Below are positions 11,280-24,700 of a stretch of 64,000 nucleotides of DNA, piece after piece (the first letter of the stretch is position 1; every line of letters begins with the position of its first letter). The DNA is taken from NCBI GenBank assembly GCA_003116995.1, contig BDSL01000090.1, forward strand, positions 124,001-188,000, written 5' to 3'. The notes below the pieces were generated by a model that saw only the letters and a program-made list of their open reading frames with translations, was not told where the DNA came from and did not search any database. Source of the stretch: Yamagishiella unicocca (taxonomy: Eukaryota; Chlorophyta; Chlorophyceae; Chlamydomonadales; Volvocaceae). A program made the translations under genes and the position numbers.

Positions 11280-12724
11280 GCTATGGTACGTAGGGGAGCC
11301 CGTAACGACTGGACCAAAGTGCCGTTGACGCACAACTGACGACACCCGAGCCTACAGTTCTGCCTGCTGGCTTGCACAGTGCAGGGGTGCGGTAATGGAA
11401 CGCGATGGTCGACCAGAAGCGTGTAGCAACCGAAACGGATGAGCGATGTCTGTCGCCACTGCGTCTACAAGACGCAAACCATTATAGCATCATACTGAGG
11501 CCCAGTAATTCAAAACAGATAGTCGAATTCAACTTGTACACGTGGTCGGAAGGACGACAACGCTTCCGACGTGCGGCTGGCCTGCGTTAAGAAATCGGCC
11601 GCTGTTGACTGCGACTTAACCTCTGTATTTACGAGGTCGGGGACTGAGTCGTTATAGCAACGTATACCTTGCCCTAGTTTTGCCGTCATGCACTGGAGTG
11701 ATCATGTAGCCGTATGTAGCCATGCTGCAAGCATACGGCACGGCTGTCCACAAGTTCGGAGTCAGCTATCTGGGAAGACGCACGTGTTTTGGACATTCCT
11801 GTGACAAAAAAATAAGAAACGATTATAGAGCGTTTCGTAACCAAGCTCGCGGGTCGTCGGCCATAACCAGCTATCGTGGCTATCCCCATACCCCGCTGGG
11901 TTTCACCGACTGTACTTGACCGGTAGTTGACTCCTATGGGTACCGTGGGGTTGGCTGGCGGTGAACGGTCTCTTGTGGTCTCTAGGCGCCGCTGTGTGGT
12001 GGGTCGGATGCTTTCGCGTTGGCCGACAATTTCACCGGTGCCCAATAGGGCCATCAGAACGTCAAGAGGGGGAGGCCGGACTCGGATCGAGCCCTGGGAC
12101 CCGCACCCAGCTCGCGGGTGTCCAGCTGTCCACATGGCGACATTTTGGAACAGCAGCGACCGCCGAAACATTGCCGTACACATGCCGCCCCACACTCCAC
12201 GGCCCTGTAATCTGTTGTCACCGATGCAGGGACACGCGCGCGGCCGACGCCTCTTGTCGCGTATCTGCTACGCGCCGCTCGGCCGCCCAAGCCGAACTGC
12301 ACGCCCCCGTCAAGACACCCTTCTCGGGGCAGCAGCAGGACCGCGTCATCTGCGGCGTCATCTGCGCAGTGCGGCGCTGCACACGCGCCCCCCCTGCGCC
12401 AGTGCACCGAGTGTGTATTTCCGTGAGCCTCCCGCAACCCAACTCGCCCACCCCCTCGCCCCAGCAGTACCCTTCCTTCCCTCCTCCTTCGTCGTCCCCC
12501 ACCGCCGCACTCGCGCCACTCGCCTCTCACCACCCTCCGCCCTCCCAACGCCAACCCCCAGTCCCCAACCCCTCCGCACCCCCTCCCCCCCCACCACCTT
12601 CTGGACGACATGACACCCGAAACACCGTCACACCCCAACCCCCTTAACCCCCACCCCCCCCCATTCCTCACAAGCCCCTTTCCTCCGGACCCCGCCTCCC
12701 CCAGAGAGAGGGGGAGCTAAACGG
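11280..12724. other. Region between DUF155 start and CFAP43 stop
   Basis: The two genes are in tandem on the minus strand. About 11340-11920 is less GC-rich and is the likely promoter and 5' leader of the DUF155 gene. About 12160-12724 is C-rich on the plus strand and is the likely CFAP43 3' untranslated region. Frames here (for example minus 12671-12054) have no recognisable domain. Confidence 0.5.
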
Positions 12725-15700
12725 CTAATGCCGGCGAGGTGCCGAGGTCCCAGGCCGGGCACTCGACTGCGGCCTCGAGGAGGCCTGGCTGTGCGTGCCA
12801 CTGCCGCCCCCCGCACCGCCGCCGGAGCCCCCGCCGCCGCCGACCGCGGCAGCCCCCATGCCACCCATGGCGCCCCCGCTGCTGGCCAGCACATACGCCC
12901 GCGTCAGCGTCGCCCCAGCGCCCCCGCTGCGGGTGGTGCCAGCGGCGCTGCGAGGCACTGGCGTTGTCCCGCGGCTGCCGCCGCCGCCAAGGCCGCCGCT
13001 GCTGCGCGGCAAGCTGGACGCCCGCTGGGAGCCGGGCAGTGGCATGGCCGACGGCGGCCGGGAGCCGCCGGCCGCCGTGCCGGCACGGCTGCCTGGGCGG
13101 CTGCCGGCGCCGGCGGCGCCGGCACGGCTCGGTCCGCGGCTGCCTGGCACCCCGCCGCTCGTACTCATCCCGCCGACGCTCGTCCCACCCGGCGACGGCG
13201 GCGGCCTGTAGTCGGGTGGCATCCACGCCAGCGTGGGTTTGAGCGCGGGGAAGCTCCGGGCGTGCGCCACCTTTAGCCCCTCCGCCAGCTTCTCCAGCTC
13301 GGTCGCCTGCTGCTGCGCAATCGCCCTCAGCTGCGCGTTGGTCACGATGTTGCGCATGTGGCGGCGGTTGGTGGCGTCCTCGGCAGCCTTGGCGTGGCTC
13401 ATCATGTTGTGCATGCGGGTGCTCTCCTGGAACGCCGCCTCCGCCGCCGCCTCGGCAACCGACAGCTCGCCCTGCTCGGCGCCGCTGCGGCTCACGTGCT
13501 GACTCAGCGAGCCCAGCTGCCGCTTGCGCTGCTCCAGCCGGTGCTGGTGCAAGTTGGCCGTGCTCTGCCAGACCACCGCAAGGCGGGCCTCCTCGTTCAT
13601 TCGGTCTACGATGGTGGGGTCGCGCAGCGCGGCCTGCAGGGTTGGGGGGGTGTATAAAAACCGTTGTGGGGGGTTTCGAGGAAGACCCGTGTGGGGGGGG
13701 GGGTTCGAGGAAGACCCGTGTGGGGGGGGTTTCGAGGAAGACCCGTGTGGGGGGGGGTTTCGAGGAAGACCCGTGTGGGGGGGGGGTTCGAGGAAGACCC
13801 GTGTGGGGGGGGGCCGAGGAGGCCCGGTTACGCGACATGGATAGGATAGTTGGCGCCGGGTTTGGGGGATGGGGGCGCGCGAGAAGGTCCGGTTACACGG
13901 AATAGGAAGCGGCGGGTAGGAACTAGCTGGCGCGTGTCTTCGGATGCGTGGTTGCGTGCGCATGGGGGAGACCCCCTCCCCCGGGTATCTCCCCCTCTGG
14001 GGGAGATACCCCTCCCCATCTATGTTGCGCAACCGGTTTTTACGCCAGCCCCTCCCAACCTGTGCCTGTTCTAAACGTTTTTTCCTGGCATCCACGGGTC
14101 TTCCTCGAAACCCCACCTGTGTTGCGCAAGCGCTCTTTACGCCACCCCACCTGCAGGTCCTTCGTGACGTGCAGCAGCTGCAGCTCCGTGAGCCGTTGCG
14201 CTGCGTGGCGCCCGGAGATCTCCGCCGCCTCGGTCTCCCACTGAGTCAGGTGGATCTTGCGCCGCGTTTGCCGGAGCGTATCGAGGACCTCGATCTGCGG
14301 CGCAGGAGGGCGGTGGTGGAAAGCAGATCCGAATCTGGTTACGAGAGCTGAAAGTGAACTGAGGCGCGCGCGAGGGCGGAAGGGGGCGCAGCGGACGGGA
14401 AGGGAGCTTGGCATGCTGCGCGCGTCGTTCGCGGCCTGTCGGGGTCGAACCGAGGATCATCTCCAAATCGTTCTAAATCGTTAGACGGCACTGGGTGGAT
14501 GGGGAGGGGAGAGGGGCCTGCACGCAGCGGGGGCGGCACACGTACCTTTCCATCGCCTCTCGACAGGACCTCCTCGTTCAACGTCTCCACCCGGTTCCGG
14601 TGCAGTATCATCGCATCAGCCAGCACGTCGCCCGCGCCTACCACGTCCCCCGGACTTTCCGGCAGCTCAACCTTCGGCGAGTGAGGGGTTGAAATGGGGT
14701 TGGGACGGGGTTGGGGGGGCCGGAATGGGGGTGGGGCTGGGGTAACCCAGCGGTCCATGGTCAATGCCTAGCCGTCTCACAAACACGGCCGATGGGTCAA
14801 AGATCACGATTGTGGCCTCTGATGCTGATGACGGCCGCAGCCTCACCGCCGCACCCTATCCCTCCACCCCTCCACCCTCACCCAGCCTGTGTCGTGTGAC
14901 CGGTCTTTACGCCCCCCCACCCAGCCCCCACCTGGCCGTTCTTGAGGCGGTAGGCCAGGCTGACGTCCAGCGACAGCCGCACCGCGCCGTCCCGCAGCGC
15001 CGCCGCTCGCGCCCCCGCCTCCTCCACGTGCGCCTCCATCTCGGCGTCCTCCGCCTCCATCCAGTCCAGCTGGGCGGTGAGCAGGGACACGCGCCGCCAA
15101 GCGTCCTCCGCCTCCTGCGGGGGCATGACAGGAAACCGTTAAGGGGGGGGACAGGACAGGTGGTGTTGCCATCACCGCCGCCACCGTCGCCGCCGCCGCC
15201 GCCGTCGCCGTCTTGCTTGCCGAGCCCGGTATGGAGCATGGTACGCGTGGTTTAAGGGAAGGCGACGGGTTGGGTGCGGGGGACAGCGGAGACGGGGACT
15301 AGGGCGGGCGAGGTAGCAGCAGCAACCGCAGCCGGGTTTCGGAGAGGCACTGTTCGGCGGCCGGCGTCGGACACGCCTTCACTGGATCGGCCGGCGTGCA
15401 ACCCTGCGGGAGGCGTCGCCGGCACCGCGCTGCTGCCGCGTCCCCCTGCGTCCCCCCGCGTCCCCCTGCGTCCCCCTGCGTCCCCCTGCGTCCCCCCGCA
15501 CCATCTCCAGCTCCGCGCGCGTCTGCCTGAACTCCAGCAGCCGGATCCACATCGAGTCATCCATGCCCTCGGGCCGCTCCTTGGAGTCCAGCGGGTCCTC
15601 CTCCTCCTCCTCTTCCTGGGGCCGGGGGGGGGCGGAGGGGGAACAGGGCGGGGGGGGAGGGGGAACAGGGCCGGGGGCAGCGGCAGGGCGGGACGGGGAA

Positions 15701-18700
15701 GCAGTGTGTGTTTTCAGGGAGGGAGGGAGGAAGGGAGGTGTGCGCACATGCCTTGGATGGCAACGGCGCCGGGGAGACGGCGCCAACCTGAGGTGACCCA
15801 CAAGGCAGGCTGCCGCTGCCCCTCCCTCACTTCGGCATGTAGTCCCGGCAGCCTTGCCTCTGCTTGCGATTTATGGAGCCACTATGCTCTTGGCACAGTC
15901 CGTCCAGCCTGCCGGCCTGCCTGGTTGCACCCTGGACTCCGGACTGCCGACCCAACACCACCTCACACACACACACCACCGCACCTCAGGGCCTCCGTCA
16001 TCGTTTCGCGTTGGAGACACACTGCCGGTGTTGGTGCTTCGGCCGCCCTGCAGGTCGGGGCCACGTCATGGCACGTCATGGCACGTCATGGGTCATGCCA
16101 CGTCATGTAACGTCATGCCACGTCATTCTAACGTCATGCCACGTCACACCATGGCGTGCCCCAGCACCATGTCCTGATGTTGTCACATGCAGTGGCACGC
16201 CATCAAATGTAGCTGCCCGTCAAGACTTTCCTCCTCCCTCTACCACCACAAACATACCGCTAAGCAAAAATCTACCTTAACACCCTCACCCCGACACTTC
16301 CCTCCATCTATGACTGCCTCTATCTCCCTTACTAACCAACTGGCTGGTCTGACGGTATATTACCGCCCGCACCCACCGAAGCCGAGCTCCGCTCCCGAAT
16401 GGGGCTGACGCTGCCGCCCGCGGTGCTGCCGCCCGCGCTGCCCCCCGCCAGCCCCATGGAGTCCCCCAGGGCGTCAGCAGCGCCGGTGACCTCCGGGTTG
16501 AACACGCGAGCAGGGCCCTCCGCCTGGACGGAGGGGGTTTGGGGGCGGAGAGGGTTAGGGGGGTCGAGAAAACATGGAATATACACAGGAAAACGGGGGG
16601 TGGCATAGCGTCACGAGTTAAAAACCTGTGACGCTGGGGGCGGGGGGGTAAAACCATTGACGCGGGGGGGGGGCAGCTAGGGGCTGCACCCCCGGCGCCG
16701 CACTCCTGGAGCTGGTGGCGCACCTTGAAGGGGTCCAAGTTGCCAGGGGGGTTGGCAGCGAGGTGCAGCCCCAGCGGCCCCAGCTCCGAAGCCAGCGCGG
16801 AGGCGGGCATGCCTGGCAGGGCCGTGTGTGTGTGTGTGTGTGTGGGGGGGGGGGGGCGGTACAGAAGAGAACCGGGGGAGGGGTGGAGGAAGACGGGCCG
16901 ACGAGAGGGAGTCAGGTATGGGTGTGGGGCGTGGAAGTGAGAATGCCGTGGGCTACCCTGAGTGCAGACAAACACCAAGCCACACCCATACCCATGTACT
17001 GGGTCCACGTACCGGATCCATGTACCGGATCATGTACCGGACCCATGTACCGGATCCACGTACCGGATCCACGTACCGGACCGCTCCTCCCCAATACGAT
17101 TGCGGCAGCGGTTTCGTGCCTGGCATCTTTGGGCTCGGGAGGGCATTCCTGACGTAGCATACCATACCCGCATCCCGCACGCTGCACAACCCTGCTCCGC
17201 GCCGCCACCCACCATCGGCGACCAGCTGCAGCAGCGGCTCCAGCGCCCGGCCCGCCTTCTCCGTCAAGCTCCGAAGCCGCAGCCCCGGTGGCCGCTGCGA
17301 GATTCCCCTCCGCGCCAGGGAGGCCTCCTGGCCCGCCATGATCAGTACGGCGCCGATGCCGTGACGCGGCGCAGGCGGCGCCAGGGGGGCGCCACCGGCG
17401 GGGCCGTGCTTATCATCCGCGGGCTTCTGCACGTTTTGGGATTAGATTTCGAATTTTTGAAAATGGTTTGAGTGAGTTCGGGCGGGGAAGCAACGGCAAC
17501 CCTGGTGCCGCAGGTGGAGTGCGGGGCTTGCCAGGACGAACGAAAACACGCAGCGAGTGAGGTAGGTACGCTGCCCCCTCTCCCCCCCCCCCGGGTTTCC
17601 CTCGAACCCCCCGGGCAAAACGTCTTTCCTAAACGGGTTTTTCCCCCGCATCCACGTGTCTTCCTCTCCCCCCTCCCCCCGGGCGCCCACGCCGAGGAAA
17701 ACCCTAAAACCCTATTTTGCAACCCCCCCGGCCCCCCCGCCACCTCCACTCGCTGCACCCACCGCTGCCGAGTGCGGCTCCAGGTGCGTCTGCGTGAAGG
17801 CCTGCAGCGAGGAGCCGGGCCGCGGCTGCGGGCGCGCCAGGTGCGCCATGTCCCGCGTCACGCCCCGTGGGGTGGTCAGCAACACGTCGGGGCCGGTGGG
17901 GCCTGCGGCGCTGCCGCCCACGGAATCCAGGTGGTTGGCGCGGCTTATCGGGCGGTTGAGGGTCTGCTGCCGGCCTGAAGGAGGAGGGTGCCGGGGAAGA
18001 GTGGGTTACTGTGGGTAACAGGATCTCAACGGAATGCAAAGCGTGCCAGTGGCGGCGGGTTCAGCGGCGGCGAGGGAAAGGCGCATTGCAGGTGGCGGCG
18101 GACGAGGGCCGGGGCGGTTGGAGTCGGGATCGGAACTGCAGTTGATGTCGGACCCGGAGTTGGAATTGGGATCGGAACGGACGGGGGCGAAGTGGACCGC
18201 ACGTGCTGTCGTACGTTTGTCGTACGCGACACACGCCGCTCCGCTGCCGTGCCGCTCGCAGCACATGAACCCCTCAGCCATAACTGGGCCTCAACGAACC
18301 CCAACCGCTCGCCAACCGTGCCCGCCGCGTCGCGTCGCGTCGCGCGACTCACTGGGCGGCCCTGCCGACGAAAGCGAGTGGGCGACCGACGCCTCGCCCA
18401 AGCCGGGGGTCTCCAGCACCGCCGCCAACGCGGCGCCTTCGGGTGACTTCCCCAACAGCTCCAGTGCGGTCTTGCTGGGCAGGCGGCAGGTGAAACCGTT
18501 GCCGCCGCCGCCACCGGCGCCGCCGCCAATGCTGCCCGAGGAGGAGGACGCCTGCACCAGGCCACAACGTCGGCCGGGGGCGAAGGGTCAAGACAGCAAG
18601 AGGGGGAGGCAGGATCAGCCGGGTTGCAGCCACGGGGGTACTGTTCGGGGCGTAGGGCCCAGTGACGTGTGTCGTACAGGGAATCGCACGGCAATCCTCC

Positions 18701-21700
18701 GGCACGTGTGTGTCGTACCTGCAGCAGGTGTGCTCGGGCGCGATAGACCTTTTGCGCGTCGTCCCACAGCTCCGGACGGCTGCTGTACTCCCGCCTGAAG
18801 GCCTTGTCCACCTGGGGCAGGCGCGGCAGCAGCAACGGCAGTAGCGAGGCGGGTGTTCGCAGTAGCAGCAGCAGTAGCAGCAGTAGCAGCAGTGGCGTGT
18901 CAGTAGCGGCGCAACCCTCCTCCCCTCCCCTCGCCTCCCCTTTGCCTCACGGCGCTGCCGCCTCCCTCCCCTCCCCTGGGGAAACCGGTTCTGCGAAACG
19001 TTTCGTGCGTCGCGCGGGGTCCTCGCTCCATGTCGTCTCGCCGTAGCCGCTTTAGCTTAGCCGCCAAAGGTCATATTACGACCTTCGGCTTAAGTATTCC
19101 CAACCCAGTTCTCCGGCATGCATCTCAAAACGTCTGTTCTAAACGGGTTTTTTCGGCATCCACGGGTCTTCCTCGAACCCCTCCCCTCCCCTCCCCTCCG
19201 CCGCGCCCACTGGGCTCGGCTCCCACGCACTGCGCTCTCCGACCCTAAAACCCAACACCCTCCCTGTAGCCCCCCGCACCTGCTTCTCCGACAACGCGAT
19301 GTCGTCGTACACCCGCTGCGCCGCCGTCACCCGCTGCTCCAGCGCCGTCAGCAGCGGCGAGCGCCGCGAGCGGCGGGTGGTGAAGCCCGCCAGCTGGGCT
19401 CCCAGCGCCAGCCGCGCCGCCTCCGCCGCCACCAGCGCCGCCACGGTGTCGGAGATGTCCACTGTGCGCCGCTCCAGGTGCACCACCTCCATGTCAAGGC
19501 GCACCTGGAAGGGGGGGGAGAGACCCGTGGATGCGAGAAAAACCGTTTAGAACAGACGTTTCGAGATGCACCGCACCTGGAGGGGGGGGAGGAAAGGACC
19601 GGTTACTCGATGCACTGGAGGAAAGAGCGGTTGTAAAAAAGAACCGACTACTCGATGTGGGAAGCGGGGGGTGTGGTGGCGAGGAAACCGTTGGACACGA
19701 TGACAGTAGAGGGGAAAAGAGGGGAAACCCTAAGCTAAGCTACCTAACCTAACCTTGGAAGGGTTATGTTAGGTTAGTTGAAAGGGAACCCAACCCAACC
19801 CAAAACCACGACTGTCCCCCAGGCGCTGCTCCCCCCGCCGCCGCCGTTGGGGCCCCCTCCCCCCCCCCCCACCTTGGCGTTGGCCAGGCGCGTGAGGTCT
19901 GTGTTCACCGCCGCTGCGATCTCCACGATCTCCACCTCCAGCGCCCGCCGCTCCGACTCTAGCAGCCGGCGGTGCTTCTCCAGCTCCTCCGCCATCTCCT
20001 GAAAAGCAGGACGGCGTCCGCTACCACTTCACCACCAGGTGAGTCCCCCGCCATGACCCCCCACCTGACCCCGCCATGACCCCCGCCACAAGGAACGGCG
20101 AGTTGCGGTCTCAAAAAACCGCTACCCGCTGCGCTGTTCGCAAGTTTCTGAACCCCAGCAGGCGGCAGCAGGGTTACGGAGGACTGGGCAGGTGGCGGCT
20201 CTGACACAGGGGCGGCGATTGCTTTTTCCAAATGGGTGCTGTAACCGGCGAGGGATGAGAGGACCCAGGGGGGGGGCATCACACGGGTGCATATCAGATC
20301 GGCCAATGACATCATGATCTGAGATCGCGACACGCATGGATCTGAGATCATAGCACGCATGGATCTGAGACCGTACCACGCGTGGATCTGAGATCGTAGC
20401 ACGCGTGGATCCGAGACCGCGACACGCATGGATCTGAGATCCTAACCACGCACCGTGCGCTTGCGCTCCCACTCCACCAGCTTGAGCCGCTGGTCCTTGC
20501 TCATCTGCGCCGGCGCCAGGTCCATCCACGCCTCACGCACCAGCCGGTTCTTGCCGCCCTTAGATTTGCGGGTGGCGGCGGGCGAGCTATTCATCATGTC
20601 CCGCAGCGCACGGTTGCGGGCGTCATCCGCCTCCGCTCGCAGGCGCTCCGCAGCTTCGGCAGCGGCGACGGCGGCACGGCGGGCCAGTTCCTCCGGCGAG
20701 ACGTACTTCGCAGCTGCAAGAGCTCGCGGGGGTTAAGGGGGGCGGGGCAAGACACACCGTCGCGTCAACAAAACACAGCACCGGCCGCTCTCTCCGTCAC
20801 CCCTCCCTGCCTGGCCTCGCCCCCACTCCAACCCCTCCCGTAAACTCTCTCTTTGCCATTGTCGGTTCGCCGGCCTTCTCCCATGCCGTGCCCATGCCCT
20901 CGCCCACAACCTGCTTACCCGTGACCTCCTCAGCCCGCACATCCGCCAGCGCCACCATTTCCTCCTCCGGAGTCCACATGTAGTAATAGCCAGGCACGTG
21001 CTTGGGCGCAGGCGCGGGCGGCTCCCCTGCGCCCTCCTCCAGCGCCAGCTTCGTGAGCTCCTTCTGGATCTCCACGATGCGCCCCAGCCGCTCGTCCACA
21101 CGATCCAGGGCCTTACGCTTGGACGTACGGGACTGCTCCCACTTGGCGTTGAACAGCCGCCGCAGGCAACGCACCTCCTCCTGCGAGCAGCCACCCACCA
21201 GGGGCGGTCGCGGCGAGTTAGGGGTGGGAGGTACGATACCGGCAGGACGGCACGGCACTGCACGGACAAGGACACGGCACTTCTTGCCCTTCCGTTATAC
21301 ATCATATAGTGTGAGGGAGGCGGCGGGGAGGCGGGTGGTTGGGGGTTAGGTACGACAGGGCCGCTCACCTGGATGATGACCATCTGGGAGGCCCGCCGGC
21401 AGTGCGAGTACAGCTGTACGTCGGCGTACAGCAGCCCCGTCTCGCCGTACCCGATCTCCGTACCCTCGAAGCCGTCGTCGCGCTGCAGTTGGGCGGTGTG
21501 GGGAGGGGAGGGGTTCCAGGGTTGTGGGTTGTGGTTTCGCGGCCTCGCCTCAACCCAAGGACCCCCTATCACCACTAAGAGCCTGCTGACCTCCCCCGGC
21601 CCACTACCCCCGTCACCGCCCGCCCACCACGGAACGCAGCTAAACACACACTCCTCCCCCGGCCTCACCCGCCGCCCTTTCATGGATGTCCCGCCTATGG

Positions 21701-24700
21701 AGTGCGACTCATCGTCGTACTCGTCGTCGTCGAACCCGGTGTGTCGTCGCTGCATTGATGGCTGCTGCCCCCCCGGCTGCTGCTGCCCCCCCGGCTGCTG
21801 CTGCTGCTCCTCGTCCATCAGGTTGAAGCGCCGCCGCATGTCGCCCTTGTAGCGCCGGAGGGGAACCACCCCCCCGCGCTCCATGCTGTTGCGCAGGGCG
21901 CACTCGGCCTGCTCCACCTTGCGAAGGAAGGAAACCTGCAAGAAGCAAGGCGGTTGGCGGTTGGCGGTGACGGTTGGCAGTGGCGGTTGGCGGTTTCACG
22001 GCTACGATCAGGGGTGGGTGGCGGCAGGTGGGGAAGGGGTAACGGCGGGGAGTGGAGGAGGGAAGGCGGAAAGCAAAACCGAGGATGGGGGGGAGCATGG
22101 GGCAGGGGCAGGGGTGAGCGCGGGAGGGGAAGTCGGCCCGGAGAGACGGAGGCACAGTCCCTAGCCAACGCTGCCGGCCCTCGGCGTCGTACATCTTGTC
22201 GTGCAAATCTACCTAAAGTGCCAAACCCCTCTTCAACACCCACGCAAAGATCATCCATCACCACCACCACACCACCACCACCACCACCACTCGGTTCCGT
22301 CGCGCCGTACGATACGCCGCCTGCCCTCCCTGGACGCAAAACACGCCCAAGCACGCACCCACCTGGCGCAAACGCAGCTCCTGCGCCGCCTTCAGCCTGC
22401 ACAGCCCGTAGCTCCACACGCCGCCGTCAGTCGCCGTGCGCGCTGCCGCCGCCTCGCCCTCGAAGCGGTACCTCCGCGCCTCCACCGGGTCCATGGGGCT
22501 TATGAAGCTGTACTCGGGCAACGCGACCAGAGGCCGCGCGATGCATTCCATGGCGCCCAAGCTCTGCTCCTTGATGCGCTGGCGCTTGAACTGGGGGGGG
22601 ACAGGTGGGGGGACAGGTGGGGGGTCGGGAGGGGGGTCGGGAGGGGGGTCGGGAGGGAGATGGGTTTTAGGATTTATAGGGGTGCACCGAGAAAAAGCCC
22701 AACCCCACCTTAGCCGTGTTGAGTCGCAGCACACACTGCACAAGCCGCCGGATCCGCCGCCCCCAGCTTCCCCCCCGCTTCCTGCCGGGTTGCCCCAGTC
22801 CTCCCGCCCCCGGCTTCCCCCCGCCCCCTCACCTCCATCAATCGCATCTCCTTGGCCACCTGCGCCCTCACGCGAGCATAGCGCGCCTCGCCCTCGGCGA
22901 CCATGTCCCGCCGCAACCCCACGTCGATCACGAACTCCTCGGGGAGAAGCTTCTCCACGTCATCTGCATCCCGGGGGGCCGGGTTCGAGGGAGACCCGTG
23001 GGGCCGGGGTGGGGGGTGGCATAAAAACCGTTGACGCGAAAAGGACAGGATAGTCGGCGCATGGTCGGCGGACACCTAGTTTGTGGGCGCATGCTGGAGC
23101 ACTGGGACGGGGTGGCATACGGACCGGGTACACGACATGGGTAATAATAGCTGGCGCAGGTAACTTCGGACACATGGGGGGGGGTTCACGCGGCGGCGCA
23201 AGGGAGGCAGCGAGAGGCGCCCCTGCCGACACCGACAGGAGCTGACAGTGTCTTAGGGGCGATGCCGCTGATGCGCGCCTTGCGCCTGCATGCGGGATCC
23301 GCCGGGACACCGCCCGAACCACGGGTCGCTCGGCAGCCCCCTCCCACTCACCCGCCGCGTCGTTGAGCTCCTTCAGCTCGTCGATGCGCCGTACCCACTC
23401 GCGGCACTTGGCTTGCGCCCTGGCCCGGAAGGTCGTCAGCTGGTCGCGGTAGAGCTCCTGCGTGGCCCGGGCCCTGTGGTGGTGAGGGGGAGGGAGGTGT
23501 TATAAGAGAATGGGGGACGAGGGGGGGAGGGAGACCCGTGGATGAGGGGGGGTGAGGGGGGTTTCGAGGAAGACCCGTGGATGCCAGAAAAAACCGTTGA
23601 GAACAGACGTTTTGAGATGCATGCTGGAGAAGGGAGTACCGTGGATGAGGGGGGACGAAGGGGGAGGGAGAACCGGGGGGTGGGAGAACCGGGGGAGGGA
23701 GGGGCAGAGAAACCCGTGAATTTGTATGGCAGGAGGTGCGGATACCGGATAAAGCAGGTGAGGAGAGAGGGAGGGAGGGGGGGCATACCCATCACACCGA
23801 CGACGCCGCGGCGTGGTATCGTTTTCCCGCAACACGTTTGGTCAGCTATGAAGCAGTGTGCAAAGCCCATGACGGTCCACATCCCTCGACACCCGCCGCA
23901 CCCCCATCCCCACCACTCCCCACCACTCCCTAGGTCAAACCCCAAAACCCTGTAATCCTAAAACCCCAATCCCCAGCCCCCTCCGCAGGCCACCCACCTA
24001 GCCTGCTGCCACGTCGGCGACGCATCCGCGCCCGTGCAGATGCCCGGCAGCACGGGCTGCATGTGCACCGGCAGCAGCGACCCAAGGGTCGCTCGCTCCA
24101 TGCCGCGCGGCCGCGGCGGTCCGGTGGCGGAGAAGAAGGCGCTCCGCTGCGCCGCCGCGCCGCCGCCGGCCACCGGCCGCCCCGCGGGTGCGGGCGAGGC
24201 CGCTAGGGCGCTAGGCGCGACGCCGGTGCCGTGACTCATGCGGTGGGTGGCGTGGCGGGCTCGGTTTGCCACGTTGGACAGCTCCAGAACCTGCCCGAGG
24301 GGGATTCGGTTGGAGTGAAATAAGCGTGAGGCGGGCGTAAAGTGGGGGAGAGGAAAGCGGGCCCCTTCCGTGAGTACACTGCCTTCAGGGGTGGGGGGTG
24401 GCAGGAGGACCCGTGTACGAAAGGGAACCGTTTTGGGGGAAGGGTTGTGAATCTTGCCTTCCGGCGTCAGCCGCATTACCTCACATACACGCCCGTGCCG
24501 TGCCCCCCGGCTCAGCGGTCCAGCCCTCCCTGCCGGACCCACTCGGCACGCACCTGCACGCTTCCCTCGCCGCCAACCGACAACAGCCGGTCGCCCAACA
24601 GACAAACCGCCGTGACGCCGCCAGACGCCATCTCGTGCAGCAGCCACCTCCCCTGGAGCGCGATCTCCGGCATGCTGTAAACCGCCACGCTCCCGTCCAG

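Noticed and set aside
14065..14150. Family A copies as introner elements
   Set aside because: Copies sit inside introns and do not include splice sites, so they do not create introns themselves.
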